28,938 bases of DNA from CAZQQU01 sp964595625 (GTDB lineage: Bacteria; Bacteroidota; Bacteroidia; Flavobacteriales; Flavobacteriaceae). Below, in pieces: positions 13,780 through 21,877 of this stretch. Location of the stretch: the NCBI GenBank assembly GCA_964595625.1, contig CAZQQU010000018.1:1-28938 (forward strand). Reading direction: 5' to 3'. Under the pieces are notes generated by a model that saw nothing but the letters and a program-made list of their open reading frames with translations, did not search any database and was not told the origin of the DNA. How positions within the stretch are numbered: position 1 is the first letter of the stretch; every line of letters starts with the position of its first letter. The position numbers and the translations under genes were made by a program.

Positions 13780-14571
13780 TTAAGGGATTACAAATCGTTT
13801 TTGTTTTTGATCAAAAAGAATAAACTCTTCAGAAAATAAACCATTCATATATTGATTTTCTATCAAATTGTCCGGGGTGTCAAAGATAACTTCCTCTTTC
13901 TTAATCAGGATGATTTTATCACAAATCTGTAGCGCTAATTCTATTTCATGGGTAGAAAACAAAATACTTTTTTGAGTCTTTGATACAAGATTTTTAAGGA
14001 GCAATAAGACTCGTATTCTGTTTTGAATATCCAGATGGGTGGTAGGTTCGTCTAGTAAAATCAAGGGGGTGTCTTGGGCTATAGCTCGTGCAATCAGCAC
14101 TGATTGAAGTTGACCATCACTGAGTTCATAGCATTTTTTATTTTTTAACTCTTGGGTATCTGTTGCCTCCATCGCTTCTTGTACCTGTTGATAATCTGAA
14201 GGGTTTAAGGTTCCTATCCAATTGGTATAGGGTTGTCTCCCCAAGGCAATTAATTCTTGTACTGTTAGGTTGGTAGAAACCGGTTTTTCTGTAAGCACTA
14301 CACTTATTTGTTGTGCCAAGTATTTGGGTGTATACGAAGAAAGAGGTTTTTGATCGATAATAATTTCACCTGACAAGGCAGGTTGCAAGTGGCACAAAGT
14401 TCTCAAAAGAGTAGATTTCCCGACCCCATTGGCACCTATAATTCCTACCAATTCACCTTTTTGAATGCGCACATTAATGGGGTGCGTCAGTGCGAGATTC
14501 TTTTTTTTGAATCTATAGCCTATGATTACATTTTTAGTTTCGAGTATATAGTTAGAATTGTGGACAGCCAT
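13780..14571 (-). CDS. FecE/FhuC-type ABC transporter ATP-binding protein
   Basis: A 263-residue cytoplasmic ATPase of a type II (iron siderophore, haem or cobalamin) importer. The Walker A GANGVGKS is at 46-53, followed by the Q-loop region, the signature 'LSDGQLQSVLIARAIA' (LSDGQ in place of the usual LSGGQ), Walker B 'LILLDEPT' with D-loop 'THLD', and the switch His in 'LFSTHEIE'. It follows the permease gene with a 9-bp gap and abuts pepE. No substrate-binding protein or TonB-dependent receptor gene is in the window, so the substrate cannot be assigned from context; Fe-siderophore, haem or B12 are all possible. Confidence 0.92.
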   Translation of the reverse strand: MAVHNSNYILETKNVIIGYRFKKKNLALTHPINVRIQKGELVGIIGANGVGKSTLLRTLCHLQPALSGEIIIDQKPLSSYTPKYLAQQISVVLTEKPVSTNLTVQELIALGRQPYTNWIGTLNPSDYQQVQEAMEATDTQELKNKKCYELSDGQLQSVLIARAIAQDTPLILLDEPTTHLDIQNRIRVLLLLKNLVSKTQKSILFSTHEIELALQICDKIILIKKEEVIFDTPDNLIENQYMNGLFSEEFILFDQKQKRFVIP

Positions 14572-14580
14572 TTTTTCTGG

Positions 14581-15612
14581 TTAAAAAAATAATTTCTTTT
14601 TACGTACTAATAACCAAATTACCACCGGTGCTCCTAGTAGCGATGTCACTGCGTTAATAGGAAGTGTTATTTCTGTAAAAGGCATTTGTGCAACAATATC
14701 ACAGATAATCATCAAGATAGCTCCCACCAATATGACGGCGGGCAATAACACGCCATGATGGGTGGTTTTTAAAAAAAGTCGAGTCAGATGTGGCACGGCC
14801 AAACCAATAAAAGCTACCGGTCCGGCAAAAGCGGTAATAGACCCGGCTAAAATACAAGTTACCATTAAAATTAACATTCTGCTTGATGCTATTGGCAAGC
14901 CTTGGCTTTGCGCATAATTTTCTCCCAATAACAAGGCATTGAGCGGTTTAATTGCCAAAATAGAAAGTAGGATTCCAATAAAAAAGCAAATTGACAAAAT
15001 CCCAATGCCTTCCCAGGAATTATTTCCAAGACTTCCAAAAGACCAATAAATGTATTGTTGTAATTGATGAGCAGGGCTAAAATAAGCCAATACGCTTACT
15101 ACAGCCGCGGTTAAACTGCCAAACATTAAACCGATGATCAGTATGGCCATGGTATCTTTGATACGGGTTGCTACCGCCACAACAGCCAGGAGCACTAAAA
15201 AACTCCCCAGACAAGAGGCAATGACCAAACTCCATCTACCGAGCAACCACTCCCCTAGAATTCCACCGGCAATAGCTCCGCCCATCACTGTTAGTGCCAC
15301 ACCCAAACTGGCTCCGCTACTAATTCCTAAAACAAAGGGACCCGCTAAAGGATTGCGGAATAAGGTTTGCATTAACAAACCGCTAACTGCCAAACCAGCA
15401 CCGGTAATCATTGCAGTAATAGCTTTGGGTAAGCGATAATTTTTTACAATATAATTCCACGATTCTCTTTCCGAAGGGGTTCCGGTAAGAATATCAATCA
15501 CCTCACTGAATGGGATTGAAACCGACCCCAAACTGATTCCGGCCAGAAAGACTAAAACCAATAGGACACCTAGTAATAGGAGAAAGCGGGTATTGGGTGC
15601 AAAACATTTCAA
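14581..15612 (-). CDS. FecCD-family ABC transporter permease
   Basis: A 343-residue inner-membrane protein of the BtuC/FhuB/FecCD family, with about nine to ten hydrophobic helices and a short basic C-terminus (LLVRKKKLFF). Family landmarks are 'NYRLPKAITAMITGAGLAVSGLLMQTLFRNPLAGPFVLGISSGAS' near residues 58-103 and the coupling-helix region 'GPVAFIGLAVPHLTRLF' near 265-282. It forms the membrane channel for the ATPase encoded 9 bp downstream. It is divergent from rpmH. A signal-anchor-like N-terminus follows the ATG 15612. Confidence 0.93.
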   Translation of the reverse strand: MKCFAPNTRFLLLLGVLLVLVFLAGISLGSVSIPFSEVIDILTGTPSERESWNYIVKNYRLPKAITAMITGAGLAVSGLLMQTLFRNPLAGPFVLGISSGASLGVALTVMGGAIAGGILGEWLLGRWSLVIASCLGSFLVLLAVVAVATRIKDTMAILIIGLMFGSLTAAVVSVLAYFSPAHQLQQYIYWSFGSLGNNSWEGIGILSICFFIGILLSILAIKPLNALLLGENYAQSQGLPIASSRMLILMVTCILAGSITAFAGPVAFIGLAVPHLTRLFLKTTHHGVLLPAVILVGAILMIICDIVAQMPFTEITLPINAVTSLLGAPVVIWLLVRKKKLFF

Positions 15613-15745
15613 AATAGAACGGTTTCTTTCTAGGGACGAAGATACTTTATTTCAAAATATTGCCAATGACCTACTGTCATTTCCTTATAAAACGGTTATT
15701 TTTTTTACAACTAAAATAAATTAAAATATTTTTGTGTAATACAAC

Positions 15746-15775
15746 TTGAAAAATAAAAAAGAGTTTGTACATTTG
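15746..15775 (+). promoter_or_regulatory. Bacteroidota-type promoter of rpmH
   Basis: TTG at 15746-15748 and TACATTTG at 15768-15775 are separated by 19 bp, a complete match to the flavobacterial consensus TTG-N17-19-TAnnTTTG. Transcription should begin near 15781-15783, about 127 nt before the rpmH ATG, which fits a highly expressed ribosomal gene with a long leader. Confidence 0.78.
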
Positions 15776-15784
15776 CACCCGCCT

Positions 15785-15904
15785 ATGACCAAAACCTATT
15801 TTGGTTCTATTAAGGTAAAAAAGAAGAGATTTTTAATACTAATCAAAAGTCGATTTGTTTTTGTTTTAAACAAAAAAAGAATTTTTCAGAAGATAAAGTT
15901 ATAA
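15785..15904 (+). CDS. Possible basic leader ORF upstream of rpmH
   Basis: A 39-codon frame starts with an ATG only 2-4 nt after the predicted transcription start (effectively leaderless) and ends with TAA 4 nt before the rpmH ATG. The peptide is very basic (13 Lys/Arg) with two hydrophobic patches: MTKTYFGSIKVKKKRFLILI, then KSRF and so on. A 7-bp hairpin (15788-15805) covers its first codons. It could be a regulatory leader peptide coupled to rpmH translation, but Lys and Phe codons are favoured by AT-rich sequence, so a chance frame is quite possible. Confidence 0.25.
   Translation: MTKTYFGSIKVKKKRFLILIKSRFVFVLNKKRIFQKIKL
15788..15805 (+). other. Hairpin in the rpmH 5' leader
   Basis: A perfect 7-bp stem ACCAAAA / TTTTGGT with a CCTA tetraloop, located within the first ~25 nt of the predicted rpmH transcript. 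It may stabilise the mRNA 5' end or hide the leader ATG. Confidence 0.45.
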
Positions 15905-15908
15905 AGCC

Positions 15909-16070
15909 ATGAGTAAAAGAACCTATCAGCCATCCAAAAGAAAAAGAAGAAACAAACACGGTTTTAGAGAACGTATGGCAACCGCTAACGGGAGAAAAGT
16001 TTTGGCCGCACGAAGAGCTAAAGGCCGAAAAAAACTAACTGTATCTTCTGAACCACGTCATAAAAAATAA
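15909..16070 (+). CDS. rpmH: 50S ribosomal protein L34
   Basis: A 53-residue, highly basic protein. It opens MSKRTYQPSKRKRRNKHGFR, followed by the conserved 'ERMATANGRKVLAARRAKGRKK', which is the full L34 signature. The C-terminal tail (LTVSSEPRHKK) is the extended form common in Flavobacteriia. L34 binds 23S rRNA in the large subunit. The gene has its own promoter and long leader, and a strong terminator separates it from carB. In many bacteria rpmH is next to rnpA and dnaA; here it is not. Confidence 0.97.
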   Translation: MSKRTYQPSKRKRRNKHGFRERMATANGRKVLAARRAKGRKKLTVSSEPRHKK

Positions 16071-16093
16071 TGATTGGATAAATTAAAATATTC

Positions 16094-16128
16094 AAAGGTG
16101 TTACTTTTATCGGTAACACCTTTTTTTT
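16094..16128 (+). terminator. Rho-independent terminator of rpmH
   Basis: An 11-bp inverted repeat AAAGGTGTTAC / GTAACACCTTT around an 8-nt loop ends in a run of eight T, 24 nt after the rpmH stop. Confidence 0.92.
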
Positions 16129-16211
16129 GACCTGATATTGGTAATTACACTTAAATTTATAAAAATCCTGTAGATGTTTTCTCCAGAAACGTCTCCTCAA
16201 ATGAAAACTCA

Positions 16212-19064
16212 ATGCCCAAAAATCCAGACATCAACACCGTACTAATTATTGGCTCAGGACCTATTATTATCGGACAAGCTTGTGAATTTGACTATTCAGG
16301 AACGCAGGCCTTACGCTCACTTCGAGAAGATGGAATCAAAACCGTTTTAATCAATTCGAACCCGGCGACCATTATGACCGATCCTTCTATGGCCGACCAC
16401 GTTTACTTAAAACCGTTAACAGCCCAGTCAATAATCGAAGTTCTCCATGCGCATCCTGAAATTGATGCTGTTTTACCTACGATGGGTGGACAAACCGCTT
16501 TAAACCTATGTATTGAAGCGGATGAGAAAGGCATTTGGCAAGATTTTGGAATCAAACTGATTGGTGTTGATATTCAAGCTATTAATATTACAGAAGATCG
16601 GGAACAGTTCCGTAACTTAATGAAAGATATCGGGGTACCAATGGCGCCTCAAGCTACAGCTACTTCCTTTTTAAAAGGAAAAGAAATTGCACAGAAGTTT
16701 GGCTTTCCACTGGTGATTCGTGCCTCCTATACCTTAGGTGGGGCCGGAGCTTCATTTGTACACAAGGCTGAAGACTTTGACCGATTGCTCAACCACGGAT
16801 TAGAGAGTTCTCCAATTCACGAAGTGATGATAGACAAAGCATTAATCGGTTGGAAAGAATATGAATTGGAACTACTTCGTGATAAAAACGACAATGTAGT
16901 CATTATCTGTACTATTGAGAATATGGATCCCATGGGCATTCATACCGGAGATTCAATCACTGTGGCACCCGCGATGACGCTTTCGGATCGTACTTTTCAG
17001 AAAATGAGAGATATGGCTATCAAAATGATGCGTAGTATTGGTGATTTTGCTGGGGGATGTAATGTACAGTTTGCTGTGAGTCCGGATGAAAACGAAGAAA
17101 TTATCGCTATCGAAATTAATCCTAGGGTTTCTCGATCGTCTGCTTTGGCCTCCAAAGCTACCGGTTACCCCATTGCCAAAATTGCTGCAAAATTGGCCAT
17201 CGGATATACCTTAGATGAACTTCAAAACCAAATTACCCAATCTACTTCGGCATTATTTGAACCTACTTTGGACTATGTTATTGTTAAGATTCCTCGATGG
17301 AATTTTGACAAATTTGAAGGCAGTGACCGTACTTTAGGTTTACAAATGAAATCGGTAGGTGAGGTAATGGGAATTGGACGCTCATTTCAAGAAGCCCTAC
17401 ACAAAGCCACTCAATCGTTAGAGATAAAAAGAAATGGATTAGGAGCAGATGGAAAGGGCTATAAAAATTACGACCAAATAATTGATAAATTAAACCATCC
17501 CAGTTGGGATCGCGTGTTTGTGTTGTACGATGCCATTCAAATGGGAATTCCTTTGAGTCGTATCCACGAAATTACTAAAATTGATATGTGGTTCTTAAAA
17601 CAGTTTGAAGAGCTACATTTGTTAGAAAAAGAGATTTCGAACTACACCATTGATTCCCTGCCTCGTGAATTGCTCTTGGAAGCCAAGCAAAAAGGCTTTG
17701 CAGACCGTCAAATAGCCCATATGTTAGATTGTCTGGAAAGTCAGGTGTACAACAAGCGGGACGAAATGAATATTCGGCGGGTATATAAACTCGTTGATAC
17801 CTGTGCGGCCGAGTTTAAAGCGCAAACCCCTTATTATTATTCTACTTTTGAAAATGAAATGGAACTGCCCAACGGGCAACGGTTTGCGGCAAACGATAGC
17901 GAAGTGAGCGATCGAAAAAAAATCATCGTGTTAGGGTCGGGGCCAAATCGCATCGGACAAGGAATCGAATTTGATTACTGCTGTGTACACGGAGTATTAG
18001 CTGCAGCTGAATGTGGTTACGAAACCATTATGATAAATTGTAACCCCGAAACGGTTTCAACCGATTTTGATATTTCTGATAAGTTGTACTTCGAACCGGT
18101 GTTTTGGGAACATATTTATGACATTATTCGGCATGAAAAGCCCGAAGGAGTGATTGTTCAATTGGGTGGTCAAACAGCCTTAAAATTAGCCGAAAAATTA
18201 GACCGCTACGGCATTAAGATTATCGGAACAACCTATCAATCTTTAGACTTGGCAGAAGACCGTGGAAGTTTTTCAACCTTACTCAAAGAAAACAACATTC
18301 CTTATCCTCAGTTTGGTACCGCAGAAACTGCTGAACAAGCCTTGAAAATAGCCGACGAACTTGATTTTCCAATTTTGGTTCGACCCTCGTATGTATTGGG
18401 AGGGCAAGGGATGAAAATTGTAATTAACAAACAAGAACTAGAAGAGCATGTGGTTGATTTACTTCGAAAAATTCCTAATAATAAGCTGTTACTCGACCAT
18501 TATTTAGACGGGGCTATAGAAGCCGAAGCCGATGCTATTTGTGATGGAGAAGATGTGCATATAATCGGTATTATGGAGCATATAGAACCTTGTGGAATCC
18601 ATTCAGGAGACTCCAATGCAACTTTACCACCCTTTAATATTGGTGAGTTTGTCATGCAACAAATCAAAGACCACACGGTAAAAATTGCCAAAGCACTTAA
18701 TACTGTAGGACTTATTAATGTCCAATTTGCTATCAAAGACGATACGGTGTATATCATCGAGGCTAATCCTAGAGCATCACGTACTGTACCTTTTATTTCT
18801 AAGGCTTATGGAGAACCTTATGTGAATTACGCCACCAAGATTATGTTGGGTGAAAAGAAACTTTCTGACTTTACGTTCAATCCCCAGTTAGAAGGATATG
18901 CCATCAAGCAACCGGTGTTTTCTTTTAATAAATTCCCTAATGTAAATAAGCAGTTAGGACCCGAAATGAAAAGTACCGGAGAAAGTATATTGTTTATAGA
19001 CAGTCTAAAAGACGATGCCTTTTATCAACTGTACAACAAACGAAGAATGTATTTGAGTAAGTAG
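16212..19064 (+). CDS. carB: Carbamoyl-phosphate synthase large subunit, short form
   Basis: A 950-residue synthetase that makes carbamoyl phosphate from bicarbonate, ammonia (from CarA glutaminase) and two ATP, for pyrimidine and arginine synthesis. It has the two tandem ATP-grasp halves: the carboxyphosphate half opens 'VLIIGSGPIIIGQACEFDYSG' (residues ~10-30) and the carbamoyl-phosphate half opens 'IIVLGSGPNRIGQGIEFDYCC' (~573-593), each with its own 'NPRVSRSSA' or 'NPRASRT' metal-binding segment. E. coli CarB is 1073 residues; this one stops just after 'NKQLGPEMKSTGESILFID' plus ~25 residues, so the C-terminal MGS-like allosteric domain that binds ornithine, UMP and IMP is missing. This seems normal for flavobacterial CarB and not a truncation, because the stop is preceded by a coherent tail. 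carA is not adjacent. Confidence 0.95.
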   Translation: MPKNPDINTVLIIGSGPIIIGQACEFDYSGTQALRSLREDGIKTVLINSNPATIMTDPSMADHVYLKPLTAQSIIEVLHAHPEIDAVLPTMGGQTALNLCIEADEKGIWQDFGIKLIGVDIQAINITEDREQFRNLMKDIGVPMAPQATATSFLKGKEIAQKFGFPLVIRASYTLGGAGASFVHKAEDFDRLLNHGLESSPIHEVMIDKALIGWKEYELELLRDKNDNVVIICTIENMDPMGIHTGDSITVAPAMTLSDRTFQKMRDMAIKMMRSIGDFAGGCNVQFAVSPDENEEIIAIEINPRVSRSSALASKATGYPIAKIAAKLAIGYTLDELQNQITQSTSALFEPTLDYVIVKIPRWNFDKFEGSDRTLGLQMKSVGEVMGIGRSFQEALHKATQSLEIKRNGLGADGKGYKNYDQIIDKLNHPSWDRVFVLYDAIQMGIPLSRIHEITKIDMWFLKQFEELHLLEKEISNYTIDSLPRELLLEAKQKGFADRQIAHMLDCLESQVYNKRDEMNIRRVYKLVDTCAAEFKAQTPYYYSTFENEMELPNGQRFAANDSEVSDRKKIIVLGSGPNRIGQGIEFDYCCVHGVLAAAECGYETIMINCNPETVSTDFDISDKLYFEPVFWEHIYDIIRHEKPEGVIVQLGGQTALKLAEKLDRYGIKIIGTTYQSLDLAEDRGSFSTLLKENNIPYPQFGTAETAEQALKIADELDFPILVRPSYVLGGQGMKIVINKQELEEHVVDLLRKIPNNKLLLDHYLDGAIEAEADAICDGEDVHIIGIMEHIEPCGIHSGDSNATLPPFNIGEFVMQQIKDHTVKIAKALNTVGLINVQFAIKDDTVYIIEANPRASRTVPFISKAYGEPYVNYATKIMLGEKKLSDFTFNPQLEGYAIKQPVFSFNKFPNVNKQLGPEMKSTGESILFIDSLKDDAFYQLYNKRRMYLSK

Positions 19065-19070
19065 TTATCA

Positions 19071-19301
19071 TTACAAATCAAATACGGAACTTCGTTTGGT
19101 ATAAATCATATCTTTGATTTTTAACCAAAAAGCTAGTGTCAGGTAGATTCCAAACCCGATTCCTAAAGTGGCAAAAGAAAGGTAAATAAAAAACAGTCGG
19201 ATACTACGAACGCGCATTCCTAATTTATCGGCTATACGCGAAGAAACTGCAAAGCCGTACTTTTCAAAAAAATGTCGTATTTTATATACCAAGCGTATCA
19301 T
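19071..19301 (-). CDS. PspC-domain membrane protein
   Basis: 76 residues. A small PspC-type protein: a cytoplasmic N-terminal part containing 'SRIADKLGMRVRSIRLFFIY' (the PspC helix-turn and membrane-entry signature), then a hydrophobic segment with 'FATLGIGFGIYLTLAFWLKI', which fits one long or two short membrane helices. In enterobacteria PspC relays envelope stress to the phage-shock system; Bacteroidota PspC-domain proteins are mostly uncharacterised. It lies 16 bp downstream of the DUF2851 gene and is probably co-transcribed with it. It converges with carB with a 6-bp gap. Confidence 0.87.
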   Translation of the reverse strand: MIRLVYKIRHFFEKYGFAVSSRIADKLGMRVRSIRLFFIYLSFATLGIGFGIYLTLAFWLKIKDMIYTKRSSVFDL

Positions 19302-19317
19302 GCTAGGCCAAAATTAG

Positions 19318-20592
19318 TTATTTGTTTTGTAATAAACTATTTCCAACTGCACAATGCAGGCATTGATTTTTATCACAATAGGTTGTTTTTAGTTGGAGTA
19401 ACGCTTGTGATTGAAAGGCCGTATCAAACCCGGGATGTAACTCTTTAAATTTTTTTACCACCGCATTATTTTCTAAAGGTATTTCCTGCATGAGTGAAAT
19501 AATTTCATCGGTATTGTCTTTACCTTGACTTTGGGCATAACAAAATTTTAGTACGGCCACAGTATTGATGAGGATTAAATCTACGAAAGTGGTTGAAATC
19601 TTTTTGATTCTTCGAATAGAATTTGATTTAAAGTGGTAGTGGGTATCCCAATATTCGGAAGTGTTAATTTGAAGTAACTGAGTTAGTTCTTTACGAGATT
19701 TACGTTTAAGAATTTCTTGAAACAAAGAAGCGTGCTTGTGGTACAAAGCGGCTAACTGCACCAACCGAATGGTAGGAAAATTATCGGGCCTCAATCGGAA
19801 AAACTGTACCGGGGTCACGTACTTATTATTTAAACCAAACTTGTTTTTTAAATACCGATACTGAACTTGTAATTGGTCATAATAGGAATCTTCAATATGG
19901 TTTTCTAACAGACCGGCTTGCCCTAGTAGAAGACTCTCCAGGTCCAATAGCTGGTTTCTACTTTTTCTTATCACCGAAAAGTCGATGGATTGTGCAATAC
20001 TTAAAAAACTTTCTCCATTGACTTTTAAACCAAAATTCTTCGTTAAAATGATAAACAATACTGCCTCCCAATCGTTTTTATATTTCTCAAGTAGTCTAAA
20101 AACCTGAAGTGACTTCGTTTCAAGTCTCTCAAAATACAACCGTTCTAACCAATTTTGTAGTAGCAATTCCGGAGTTTCACCAAAATGGTTTTCACAATTA
20201 ATCCAAGTATTTTTTTTAGAAAATAATTGTTGGTAGGAAAGCACCATTTGCTTGTCAACAAAATGACTTAATTCTAGGGTGGGAAGCACAGTGTTATCAG
20301 CTCGGTATATATCTACATCATGATTCCAAACAACGTGTAAAATAACCGCATCATAAGTGGGATCTATTTCGTGGTTGTGTATGTACCAATCGGATGATTT
20401 TAAGTGTATTTCTACATTTCCGGCCCAAAACTGTTGGTTAATTTTAATATGAGAATTAAAAAAATCCGGTCCAGCATCGCTATTGTGAATTCCCACCGAT
20501 ACAATTTCTAGTGATTCTCCTTTTACTGTGCTTAACCGGTGAGCTGGAAATTTTTGAAATTTCCACAAATAATGTAAAAAATCCTCCTTCAT
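19318..20592 (-). CDS. DUF2851 family protein
   Basis: A 424-residue soluble protein matching the Bacteroidota DUF2851 family. Telling segments are 'EDFLHYLWKFQKFP' at the start, 'NSDAGPDFFNSHIKI' and 'WAGNVEIHLKSSDWYIHNH' at 40-95, and 'DAVILHVVWNHDVDI'. This last set of acidic and His residues (G-N-V-E-I-H, W-x-x-H) suggests a nuclease-like fold, but no catalytic role is proven. The C-terminus has a Cys/His group 'CDKNQCLHCAVGN' that could bind metal. There is no signal peptide. The start codon lies inside a 10-bp tandem duplication that creates a second, out-of-frame ATG 10 bp upstream. It is separated from porV by a terminator and followed by the PspC gene. Confidence 0.85.
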   Translation of the reverse strand: MKEDFLHYLWKFQKFPAHRLSTVKGESLEIVSVGIHNSDAGPDFFNSHIKINQQFWAGNVEIHLKSSDWYIHNHEIDPTYDAVILHVVWNHDVDIYRADNTVLPTLELSHFVDKQMVLSYQQLFSKKNTWINCENHFGETPELLLQNWLERLYFERLETKSLQVFRLLEKYKNDWEAVLFIILTKNFGLKVNGESFLSIAQSIDFSVIRKSRNQLLDLESLLLGQAGLLENHIEDSYYDQLQVQYRYLKNKFGLNNKYVTPVQFFRLRPDNFPTIRLVQLAALYHKHASLFQEILKRKSRKELTQLLQINTSEYWDTHYHFKSNSIRRIKKISTTFVDLILINTVAVLKFCYAQSQGKDNTDEIISLMQEIPLENNAVVKKFKELHPGFDTAFQSQALLQLKTTYCDKNQCLHCAVGNSLLQNK

Positions 20593-20600
20593 CCTCCTTC
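20581..20600 (-). repeat. 10-bp tandem duplication over the DUF2851 start codon
   Basis: Two perfect copies of ATCCTCCTTC on the plus strand. On the coding strand this gives ATGAAGGAGG repeated, with the in-frame ATG in the second unit (20592) and an out-of-frame ATG at 20602. It also places an AAGGAGG string directly before the used ATG, too close to act as a normal Shine-Dalgarno. Confidence 0.85.
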
Positions 20601-20611
20601 ATTTACCCTAT

Positions 20612-20642
20612 AAAAATAAAAAATCCCGATATAAAACCGGGA
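20612..20642 (-). terminator. Terminator downstream of porV
   Basis: On the minus strand a TCCCG / CGGGA stem with a 9-nt loop (20624-20642) is followed by a T-rich run (20612-20623), 30 nt after the porV stop. The stem is short but well placed. Confidence 0.6.
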
Positions 20643-20671
20643 CTTTTTATTTAGAAACACTTAAAAATTTT

Positions 20672-21841
20672 CTAATATTCCATATACTCACCTTCTCCTA
20701 AGTTAAAGGTAAGCGCAAAACGAAGGGTTCCTTCAAGAGGGCTTCTCACTTTAGAAGTGGAGAAAAGATAGGAAACATCAATATTGATGGTGGTGTATCT
20801 AAATCCAGCTCCGATGGAAGCAAATTTGCGGTTACCTTTCATTTCACTTTCATTAAAGTAACCTAAACGGAGTGAAAATGCGTCTTGATAAACATATTCA
20901 GCACCCAAAGCCCAGGTAAATTCTTTCATTTCTTCACTAAATCCTCCTGGCGCATCACCAAATGATTGAAAAATTCCTTGAAAGAAATTAACATCATCGT
21001 CTTTTCCTTCAACTACTTCGCCAGAAACCAAGTTTCGGATAGGGGGGGTGGGTACTAACAGTTTATTCACCTCAGCGGTAACTCCTACACGGTTGTAATC
21101 GTCTAAGATAAAATCAAATCCACCGCCCAATCTAAGATTGGTGGGTAAAAAGTTTTCTTGACCCAAGTCGTCATATCGAATTTTGGGCCCTAGATTAGAA
21201 ATGTTAAATCCGGCTCTCCACCGTCCGTCAAATTCGTTGTAAGGAATTACTTCTGACTGATAATAACCGGCGATATCTACGGCAAACGAGCTACCCGGTG
21301 TAGCGTCTGAATCAAGTGCTTGAATTTTTAAATCCGAACGCAAGTAACGACCGGCAACAGCCATAGAAAAACGCTCACTAAGACGCAAGGAATAAGACAC
21401 ATCAAAAGTTAATTCATTAGGTCTTTGTATAAGTGGGTTTTCCATTTGTTCGGGTGTTAATCCCAATTCGATTTCTCCCAAGCTAAAATATCTAAAGCTG
21501 GCCGCAATGGCGCTTCTTTCATTTAAACGGTTATAATATGTCAGATTTCCTAAAAAAATATCGTTAACCAATTCGCTTAAGTAAGGCGTGTAGGTTACAC
21601 CGAAACCTTGTTTATATTCTGAAAAAGCATATTTTGCGGGATTCCACTGTTGTGAAAAAGCATCCACCGAAGTAGCAACTCCCATATCTCCCATACCAGC
21701 AGCGCGGGCATCCGCAGCAATTAATAAAAATGGTACTGCTGTGGTGATGGCACTTTGAGTACTTAATATGGGTTCAGGAGTTTCCTGAGCGTATATTTTT
21801 GAAAGGGAAGCTATTGCTAAAAATAAACAGATTTTCTTCAT
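20672..21841 (-). CDS. porV: T9SS outer-membrane shuttle/channel protein PorV (LptO)
   Basis: A 389-residue outer-membrane beta-barrel of the FadL-like PorV/PorQ family. The signal peptide MKKICLFLAIASLSKIYAQ is followed by 'AVPFLLIAADARAAGMGDMGVA', the PorV signature, then repeated amphipathic strands with aromatic girdles, and a C-terminus ending in strands (FALTFNLGEGEYMEY). In Porphyromonas and Flavobacterium, PorV binds the C-terminal sorting domains of T9SS cargo leaving the SprA translocon and hands them to PorU. Length is typical. It lies 36 bp downstream of porU, and a -7 box (TATATTTG) in that gap may give it an additional promoter. It has a 7-G/C run near 21042 inside the coding frame, which remains intact. 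Confidence 0.95.
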   Translation of the reverse strand: MKKICLFLAIASLSKIYAQETPEPILSTQSAITTAVPFLLIAADARAAGMGDMGVATSVDAFSQQWNPAKYAFSEYKQGFGVTYTPYLSELVNDIFLGNLTYYNRLNERSAIAASFRYFSLGEIELGLTPEQMENPLIQRPNELTFDVSYSLRLSERFSMAVAGRYLRSDLKIQALDSDATPGSSFAVDIAGYYQSEVIPYNEFDGRWRAGFNISNLGPKIRYDDLGQENFLPTNLRLGGGFDFILDDYNRVGVTAEVNKLLVPTPPIRNLVSGEVVEGKDDDVNFFQGIFQSFGDAPGGFSEEMKEFTWALGAEYVYQDAFSLRLGYFNESEMKGNRKFASIGAGFRYTTINIDVSYLFSTSKVRSPLEGTLRFALTFNLGEGEYMEY

Positions 21842-21857
21842 AAATTCAAATTTTGGG

Positions 21858-21865
21858 CAAATATA
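21858..21865 (-). promoter_or_regulatory. Candidate internal -7 box for porV
   Basis: The minus strand reads TATATTTG (matches TAnnTTTG) in the porU-porV gap, 16 bp before the porV ATG. No TTG found at -33, so an independent porV transcript is only suggested. Confidence 0.38.
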
Positions 21866-21877
21866 AATGATTAAATA

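Noticed and set aside
15134..15439. 101-codon plus-strand frame opposite the FecCD permease gene
   Set aside because: Low-complexity Pro/Ala/Lys product typical of reading a membrane-protein gene backwards.
15613..15745. Cobalamin riboswitch or Fur box upstream of the FecCD permease gene
   Set aside because: I find no B12-box-like element and no convincing Fur-type palindrome in this stretch.
21042..21048. Run of seven G (seven C on the coding strand) in porV as a second phase-variation tract
   Set aside because: The porV frame is intact across it, the run is short and it encodes a plausible Pro-rich turn; no sign of switching.
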